Source: a virus
Reading direction: 5' to 3' (one strand)
IMG/VR virus record: IMGVR_UViG_3300032308_000916
Coordinates: 1 to 23,621 of that record
Length of the DNA: 23,621 nt
Shown here: positions 19,098-23,621 of the stretch, piece by piece
How the letters are laid out: every line of letters begins with the position of its first letter
Numbering within the stretch: the stretch's first letter is position 1
Program-made: the position numbers and the translations under genes
Notes under the pieces: model-generated
The model's database searches: none
Seen by the model: only the letters and a program-made list of their open reading frames with translations
Told to the model about the DNA's origin: nothing

Positions 19098-19790
19098 ATG
19101 GCTTTTTTAAGACACGTAGGTAAGCAAGGAGACCGCAAAGTAGCGGTAGTATTCCGCGAAGTTCCCGGCGAACCGCACATGGCCTTGGTTGTTTACACTG
19201 AAACGCTAAATCGCAACATTCACGACCCGCTTGTAAAATGTATTGAAAGTGACATCGGCCAGAGCAGTGAAAATCTAGCCGAAGCTCTCAACCGTACTTA
19301 TACTACAGACGGACAAATTATCCTTCAAAAGCTTCACGCTGAAGGCATGTTAAAGAAGGTTCAGACTGAACTCATCGTAATGACCCCTGCTCCAAACACT
19401 CGCATCAAGTTGAATGAACTTAACAAGATTCTTGATGAAATGAAGATGGGTGAGGAAGCAGTCAAGAAGTTGGCTGACATGGATAGTCAGATGGGAATGC
19501 AAGACCCTGCTGCTGTAGCAAGACGTATGCGCGGCGACGCAGTTCCTAGTCTAGACGCTGCACCAATTCAAGCGTCCGGTGACGCATTAGGAGACACGGC
19601 TCTTGCCGCTAATCTACGACAGCAAGCCGACCGTATGAATCGTGAGGCAAACGGACTCCTAGTAGAAGCACAGAGGTTGGTCGAGCAAGCACGTAGTCTT
19701 GATCCTGCTTCAGCAGCCTCTCCTACGCTTGACTCAACCCCCGTTAAGACAAAAGGTCGTCCTAAGAAAACTCCAGTAACGGCAGCTTAA
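19098..19790 (+). CDS. Conserved-looking phage protein with coiled coil and AT-hook-like tail (230 aa)
   Basis: AAGGAG about eight bases upstream supports ATG 19098. The N-terminal 100 residues (RKVAVVFREVPGEPHMALVVY...) form a probable alpha-beta domain. A helical stretch follows (LNELNKILDEMKMGEEAVKKL) and a second one (LRQQADRMNREANGLLVEAQRLVEQA) likely forms a coiled coil. The tail KTKGRPKKTP resembles an AT-hook (GRP core flanked by lysines), which would suggest DNA contact. The general look is that of proteins in T4-like marine phages, but no family name can be given. Confidence 0.65.
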   Translation: MAFLRHVGKQGDRKVAVVFREVPGEPHMALVVYTETLNRNIHDPLVKCIESDIGQSSENLAEALNRTYTTDGQIILQKLHAEGMLKKVQTELIVMTPAPNTRIKLNELNKILDEMKMGEEAVKKLADMDSQMGMQDPAAVARRMRGDAVPSLDAAPIQASGDALGDTALAANLRQQADRMNREANGLLVEAQRLVEQARSLDPASAASPTLDSTPVKTKGRPKKTPVTAA

Positions 19791-19802
19791 GGTCAAGAGT
19801 GA

Positions 19803-20099
19803 ATGTCCCCCGAGTTTATGAGTAAATGGGAACGTTTACTAGAGGGTGTTGATAAGCAAAAGATTCCGGTCGAGTTCATAAAGAAGTTAGTTCTTAAACT
19901 CGAACGGAAACGGCAACGAACTATCAACATTGAACGTCTCTTGAAGGACGGCCTTGATCCTGATCAGGTAGAAGATGCAGTAAGTAAAGTACTTACTGAC
20001 CTAGATGATGAGGTAACAGGTATCGAGTTTGTTCTCAACGTGCAATGTATAGCAGAAACAGTGCAACCAGAAACCGATCAGTTATTGAAAGGGCTATGA
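19803..20099 (+). CDS. Hypothetical protein (98 aa)
   Basis: ATG 19803 or ATG 19818 (MSKWERLLEGVDKQK) could be the start; the second begins the better-folded part. The protein is charged and helical, with basic KLVLKLERKRQRTINIERLLKDGLDPDQ followed by an acidic helix. It looks like a small conserved T4-like phage protein without known function. Its stop overlaps the DHFR start (ATGA), tying it to the nucleotide-metabolism operon. Confidence 0.6.
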   Translation: MSPEFMSKWERLLEGVDKQKIPVEFIKKLVLKLERKRQRTINIERLLKDGLDPDQVEDAVSKVLTDLDDEVTGIEFVLNVQCIAETVQPETDQLLKGL

Positions 20100-20557
20100 A
20101 GCTTATCATTGCAACCGACCCGAATGGTGGGATAGGATATCAGAACAGATTGCCTTGGACTAATATCCAGGGCGATTTGCCAAGATTCAAGCGTCTCACT
20201 GACGGACAGACAGTTATCATGGGGCGTAATACTTGGGATAGCTTACCTAAGAAACCACTGCCCGGAAGAATAAACATTGTCGTATCTTCTAGACCACTAG
20301 ACGAGGAACATCATAATGTGATTCGTGCTCCGGATATGAGTTTCAACCGACCGGATGATGTGGAGTTCTGGCTGATAGGCGGCGCTAAACTTATTGAAAG
20401 TTGCCGGGACTTGATCGATGAAGTTCACTTGACTAAGGTACATGACCATTACACTTGTGATACGTTTGTAGATTTGCTATATATTGAAGCTAACTTTGAT
20501 CAGACATACAGCGAGATGTTCCCTGATCACGAATATCAGATTTGGAAGAGAAAATGA
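20096..20557 (+). CDS. folA: Dihydrofolate reductase
   Basis: A start at 20045 is open in frame, but ATG 20096 begins the true DHFR N-terminus (MKLIIATDPNGGIGYQNRLP) and overlaps the previous stop, with AAAGGG just upstream. The 153-residue length is typical. Family features are the GIGxxNxLPW loop, catalytic D27 in GDLPRFKRLT, VIMGRNTWDSLPKKPLPGR for NADPH binding, and the LIGGAKL turn. The enzyme regenerates tetrahydrofolate, which ThyA, encoded next and overlapping by ATGA, oxidises during dTMP synthesis. Phages carry this pair to supply thymidine for replication, and DHFR can also be a virion component in T4. Confidence 0.95.
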   Translation: MKLIIATDPNGGIGYQNRLPWTNIQGDLPRFKRLTDGQTVIMGRNTWDSLPKKPLPGRINIVVSSRPLDEEHHNVIRAPDMSFNRPDDVEFWLIGGAKLIESCRDLIDEVHLTKVHDHYTCDTFVDLLYIEANFDQTYSEMFPDHEYQIWKRK

Positions 20558-21468
20558 AACAGTATCATGACTTACTGCAAGACATCTTAACTAACGGTGA
20601 AGAGAAAGATGATCGGACCGGCGTCGGTACTATCAGCATCTTTGCCCGTCAATTGCGATTTGACTTGACGAAAGGCTTCCCGGCTGTTACTACTAAGAAG
20701 CTAGCTTGGAAATCCGTCGTTAGTGAACTGTTGTGGTTTTTAGAAGGAACCGGTGATGAGAGAAGGCTTGCTGAAATTCTACACGGATCAAGAGACACAG
20801 AGTGTAGTACGATCTGGACAGGAAATGCTGAGGCAGATTACTGGCAACCTAAAGCAAAGTTTCCCGGAGATTTGGGAAGGGTGTATGGAGTTCAGTGGAG
20901 ACACTGGAGACAGGGCCCTAACGTCACAGCCGAAGATGTAGTCCATCAGGACGAATTTGGCGCATGGTTTACTACCCCAATTGAGATTATGAACGACATT
21001 GATCAGATTGCAAATCTGATTGAAGGACTCAAGACTGATCCAAACGGACGTAGACACATCCTTACTGCATGGAACGTCGGTGAATTAGATCAGATGGCCT
21101 TACCTCCGTGCCACGTTATGAGTCAATTTTACGTTAGTAATGGAAAGTTAAGCTGTCATATGTATCAGCGCAGCGTTGATGTGTTCTTGGGTCTGCCGTT
21201 CAACATCGCATCTTATGCTTTGCTTACCCACATGATTGCTCAGGTTTGTGATTTGCAAGTAGGTGAGTTAATTATCTCTACTGGTGATACGCATATCTAT
21301 AAGAATCATATTGATCAGGTTAAGGAGCAGTTGAGTAGAGAAGAATATCCATTACCTGCACTTTCACTAAATCCTGAGATAAAAGATATTGACAAATTCT
21401 CAATGGATGATATAATGCTAGTTGACTATAAGAGTCACACCGCAATCAAAGCAGAGATGGCAGTCTAA
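20554..21468 (+). CDS. thyA: Thymidylate synthase
   Basis: ATG 20554 has GGAAGAG four bases upstream and overlaps the DHFR stop; a TTG at 20542 in frame is not needed. The protein is 304 residues, longer than E. coli ThyA (264). The extra length is mainly an insertion around residues 90-145. The N-terminus DRTGVGTISIFARQLRFDL and the catalytic PPCH (C186) are conserved. QRSVDVFLGLPFNIASYALL keeps N217, the residue that selects dUMP. In dCMP hydroxymethylases this position is aspartate, so this enzyme should make dTMP and not hydroxymethyl-dCMP. It uses methylene-tetrahydrofolate recycled by the coupled DHFR. Confidence 0.97.
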   Translation: MKQYHDLLQDILTNGEEKDDRTGVGTISIFARQLRFDLTKGFPAVTTKKLAWKSVVSELLWFLEGTGDERRLAEILHGSRDTECSTIWTGNAEADYWQPKAKFPGDLGRVYGVQWRHWRQGPNVTAEDVVHQDEFGAWFTTPIEIMNDIDQIANLIEGLKTDPNGRRHILTAWNVGELDQMALPPCHVMSQFYVSNGKLSCHMYQRSVDVFLGLPFNIASYALLTHMIAQVCDLQVGELIISTGDTHIYKNHIDQVKEQLSREEYPLPALSLNPEIKDIDKFSMDDIMLVDYKSHTAIKAEMAV

Positions 21469-21485
21469 TATTAAAAGGAATTATA

Positions 21486-22514
21486 ATGTCTAAAACTATT
21501 CTCGTTACAGGCGGTGCAGGGTTTATTGCACATCATGCTATTGATACCGTCCTTGCAACCACAGACTGGAATATCGTTTCTCTTGATCGGTTGGACTACT
21601 CGGGTAATCTCAATCGCCTCAATGAAGTCGTGATGAAATATCCTGAACAAGAACGCAAGCGTGTCAAGGTAGTGCATCACGATCTAAAGGCAGAACTCAA
21701 TCCACAAATCCGTCGGTTGGTCGGCTCTGTTGACTATATCGCACACCTTGCTGCAGGGTCCCACGTTGATCGTTCAATTGACTATCCGATGGAATTCATT
21801 CTGGATAACGTCGTAGGTACTGCTAATATTCTTGAGTTTGCGCGCCAACAAGATAACCTCGAGAGGTTCATTTATTTCTCTACAGATGAAATCTTCGGGC
21901 CTGCACCACAAGGTGTTAAGTATCGGGAGAATGATCGATACAATTCAACTAATCCATATTCTGCTTCAAAAGCCGGCGGCGAAGAGCTTGTCGTGGCATA
22001 CGAAAATACTTATAAGGTACCGGCTATCATCACTCATACTATGAACGTGTTCGGCGAACGTCAGCACCCCGAGAAGTATATTCCGCTGTGCATTAAGAAG
22101 TCCCGAGACGGTGAACTCGTTACAATACACTCGAATCCTGAAAAGACCAAAGCAGGATCACGACACTATATCCATGCTGCTGATGTTTCAGACGCTCTTA
22201 TGTTCCTACTAGATTATCAAGGTATGGACGAGCTTCAAGCCGATTATGGCGGTGCCAAATGTCAGAAGTTTAATATCGTAGGAGCCGAGGAGCTAGATAA
22301 TCTTGAACTGGCTCAGATTATCGCTGAGGCTCAGGGCAAGACTCTTAACTATGAGATGGTCGATTTCCATTCTCAACGCCCAGGTCACGATCTACGTTAT
22401 GCTCTTGACGGCTTTAAGATGAAGTCGATGGGATGGACACCGCAACCTGTTCGCGAGCGGCTCAGCCAAGTTATTGACTGGTCACTAGAAAATAATCGCT
22501 GGTTGATGTCGTAA
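21486..22514 (+). CDS. RmlB-like NAD-dependent sugar-nucleotide dehydratase/epimerase
   Basis: AAAGGA before ATG 21486 supports the start. The 342-residue extended SDR protein has the NAD-binding ILVTGGAGFIA (5-15), in which the last glycine of GxxGxxG is alanine. It has DRLDYSGN for the adenosine ribose, HLAAGSHVDRSI, the STDEIFG motif (132-138) typical of dTDP-glucose 4,6-dehydratases and the catalytic YSASK (158-162). The C-terminal half carries PEKYIPLCI and RHYIHAADVSDAL, as in RmlB. The likely reaction is conversion of an NDP-glucose to its 4-keto-6-deoxy form. The STDE box favours a dehydratase over an epimerase. It could feed the sugar cluster at the left of the window. Confidence 0.88.
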   Translation: MSKTILVTGGAGFIAHHAIDTVLATTDWNIVSLDRLDYSGNLNRLNEVVMKYPEQERKRVKVVHHDLKAELNPQIRRLVGSVDYIAHLAAGSHVDRSIDYPMEFILDNVVGTANILEFARQQDNLERFIYFSTDEIFGPAPQGVKYRENDRYNSTNPYSASKAGGEELVVAYENTYKVPAIITHTMNVFGERQHPEKYIPLCIKKSRDGELVTIHSNPEKTKAGSRHYIHAADVSDALMFLLDYQGMDELQADYGGAKCQKFNIVGAEELDNLELAQIIAEAQGKTLNYEMVDFHSQRPGHDLRYALDGFKMKSMGWTPQPVRERLSQVIDWSLENNRWLMS

Positions 22515-22537
22515 TCAAAAAGCATCTGGAAAAAGCA

Positions 22538-22729
22538 GTGAACAGAGAACAAGTTATCAACAACATGTGCATGACTTATCGTCATGACTTCGGACTTGAA
22601 ATTAGTGAAGACGATAGAATGTACACTCTTACGTCAGGCATGACTAAGCGTGAGCGTGAAGCCTTGTATAACACGATGGCACAAATCTTTGACAATGATA
22701 TTGCTCCTTATATGGAATTTAAAGTGTAA
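22538..22729 (+). CDS. Hypothetical protein (63 aa)
   Basis: The start is GTG 22538 with GGA seven bases upstream. The product MNREQVINNMCMTYRHDFGLE... appears soluble and helical, with a C-terminal IFDNDIAPYMEF segment. No motif was recognised. Confidence 0.55.
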   Translation: MNREQVINNMCMTYRHDFGLEISEDDRMYTLTSGMTKREREALYNTMAQIFDNDIAPYMEFKV

Positions 22730-22752
22730 ACTTTGATCTAAACGGAGTCCAT

Positions 22753-22760
22753 GATAAATA
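22753..22760 (+). promoter_or_regulatory. T4-like late promoter motif of the spanin genes
   Basis: GATAAATA lies 42 bases before the i-spanin ATG, leaving room for a normal leader. Late expression fits a lysis function. Confidence 0.5.
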
Positions 22761-22802
22761 AAGTTAATACTTTTTACGTACAAAAGGGGCATAACTAATA
22801 TC

Positions 22803-23264
22803 ATGAATGTACTTTGGATCATCGCATTTCTACCACACTTCGTCATCCCGCTGCTAATCGTAGCTGGCATCGTAGGGCTGTTAGCAGCTTCATTGATGAG
22901 CAAGGTTCCGCTCATCACTCAATACAATCTTCCAATCAAGCTTGTTTCTTTGGTTCTACTCGTGTGCGGTATCTATCTTCAGGGCGCGTTAGACTACAAA
23001 GCAGCTACCGACAAAGAGGTGTCAGAACTTCAAGTAAAACTAGCCCAAGCTGAAGCAAGATCAGCGAAAACAAATACCGAAATAGTCGAGAGAATCGTAC
23101 AAGACACTCGTGTAATTCGCCAGCAGGGCGAAACCATCGTTCAGTATGTTGATCGTGAAGTTGTCAAGTATGATAACACCTGTGAAGTTCCTGCTGAAGT
23201 CATTCGCGCTCATAATGCAGCAGCAACGCTAGACCCTGCTAGATTAGACGGAGAACCTGAATGA
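22803..23264 (+). CDS. Inner-membrane spanin (Rz-like)
   Basis: The 153-residue protein has hydrophobic segments at about 5-31 and 44-60, followed by a long coiled coil (EVSELQVKLAQAEARSAKTN...) and a periplasmic end CEVPAEVIRAHNAAA of the type seen in Rz proteins. Spanins join the inner and outer membranes and fuse them in the last step of lysis of Gram-negative hosts. The next gene, which overlaps its stop, encodes the outer-membrane lipoprotein partner. Two membrane segments are more than the single one of lambda Rz. Confidence 0.8.
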   Translation: MNVLWIIAFLPHFVIPLLIVAGIVGLLAASLMSKVPLITQYNLPIKLVSLVLLVCGIYLQGALDYKAATDKEVSELQVKLAQAEARSAKTNTEIVERIVQDTRVIRQQGETIVQYVDREVVKYDNTCEVPAEVIRAHNAAATLDPARLDGEPE

Positions 23265-23536
23265 AGAAATTAGTAGCTCTTCCTATGATTCTTGCTTTAT
23301 CCGGCTGTGCCATTCACACTGCTCCTGTCACTGCTACTTTTCCAGAAGCTCCGGCGACCTTACAAGAAAGATGCGCTGTCCTTCAGGAGGCTACCGAAGA
23401 CATGACACTTAGTCAATACACTAGGACTGTAGTTGACAACTACATGCTATATCACGAATGCAGCCGCAAGGTTGAGGGTTGGAATGAGTGGTATATTAGG
23501 CAAAAAGAAATATTCGAGGCCGCCACCAAAAAGTGA
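23261..23536 (+). CDS. Outer-membrane spanin lipoprotein (Rz1-like)
   Basis: The start overlaps the i-spanin stop (ATGA), with GGAG seven bases upstream. A lipoprotein signal is clear: MKK, hydrophobic core and lipobox LSGC with C16 as the acylated cysteine. The 75-residue mature part contains CAVLQEATEDM, an NYMLYHECSRKVEGWNEWY segment and a basic tail. Size, lipobox and position directly after an Rz-like gene identify it as the o-spanin. Unlike lambda Rz1 it is not embedded in the i-spanin frame and is not especially proline-rich. Confidence 0.82.
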   Translation: MKKLVALPMILALSGCAIHTAPVTATFPEAPATLQERCAVLQEATEDMTLSQYTRTVVDNYMLYHECSRKVEGWNEWYIRQKEIFEAATKK

Positions 23537-23551
23537 ATTGGGTCTTCCACT

Positions 23552-23559
23552 GATAAATA
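23552..23559 (+). promoter_or_regulatory. T4-like late promoter motif
   Basis: GATAAATA lies 22 bases before the partial gene at 23582, with GGAAGG in the leader, so this gene has a normal leader unlike those at 11294 and 11928. Confidence 0.5.
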
Positions 23560-23581
23560 CTTAACAAGATGGAAGGCTAAC

Positions 23582-23621
23582 ATGAGTACAACCCCACTTT
23601 ATTCACAAGAAGTTATCAACA
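23582..23621 (+). CDS. Start of a further gene, truncated by the window end
   Basis: ATG 23582 is preceded by GGAAGG (23571-23576) at five bases and a late-type promoter motif. Only MSTTPLYSQEVIN is visible. An earlier ATG at 23569 reaches a stop after three codons and is not used. Confidence 0.5.
   Translation, partial: MSTTPLYSQEVIN

Noticed and set aside
19803-20099. T4 gene assignment for the 98-residue protein
   Set aside because: The protein looks like conserved T4-like phage proteins, but no specific T4 homologue could be named from sequence alone.
20542-20553. TTG start for thymidylate synthase
   Set aside because: ATG 20554 has GGAAGAG upstream, overlaps the DHFR stop and matches the usual MKQY N-terminus.
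20554-21468. dCMP hydroxymethylase instead of thymidylate synthase
   Set aside because: The residue that discriminates the base is asparagine (FNIASY), as in dUMP-using enzymes, not aspartate.

Overview
The window reads as part of the genome of a large, T4-like (myovirus-type) bacteriophage. Genes are packed tightly on one strand, mostly with ATGA start/stop overlaps. They include thymidylate synthase and dihydrofolate reductase, a two-gene spanin (host-lysis) cassette, many small unrecognised proteins, and repeated ATAAATA motifs like T4 late promoters. The host is probably an alphaproteobacterium, because the window carries a circularly permuted (two-piece) tmRNA gene with an ANDN-type tag, a layout known from that class. 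The host assignment is inference; the tmRNA is read directly from the sequence.

Layout. Positions 1-4600: a translationally coupled small-molecule cluster with a shikimate-dehydrogenase-like enzyme, a KdsC-like HAD phosphatase, a GatZ/KbaZ-like aldolase subunit, a 41-residue basic protein, a NodU/CmcH-type carbamoyltransferase and three small unknown proteins. Positions 4603-8964: a giant protein of 1453 residues built on about ten 67-residue modules with a glycosyltransferase-like C-terminal region. Positions 8961-9593 (minus): a SAM-methyltransferase-like protein, the only gene on the minus strand. Together these suggest synthesis and attachment of an unusual, probably carbamoylated, sugar or cyclitol to a glycan or to DNA.

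Positions 9648-10496: a secreted glycine-zipper protein, then the permuted tmRNA. Its intervening segment holds an unannotated Bfd-like [2Fe-2S] ferredoxin ORF that runs on into the tmRNA coding piece. Positions 10497-15116: accessory or virion proteins, including a ParB/Srx-fold protein, a possible RelE-like protein, a 651-residue nucleotidyltransferase/PG-binding/GNAT multidomain protein with prohead-protease-like sites, a DnaJ-type zinc-hairpin protein and an A-type Fe-S carrier.

Positions 15122-18281: a MoxR AAA+ ATPase and a zinc-metallopeptidase/VWA partner, separated by a strong terminator and two small genes, each with its own sigma70-like promoter. Positions 18278-20099: small unknown genes. 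Positions 20096-21468: coupled DHFR and ThyA for dTMP supply. Positions 21486-22514: an RmlB-like sugar-nucleotide dehydratase. Positions 22803-23536: inner- and outer-membrane spanins. A further gene begins at 23582 and runs off the end.

Two promoter classes are visible: TTGAC[AT]-N17-TAnnnT sites of sigma70 type, and (G/C)ATAAATA sites resembling T4 late promoters. Several of these sit so close to a start codon that the transcripts may be leaderless. No tRNA, insertion sequence or CRISPR array was seen.
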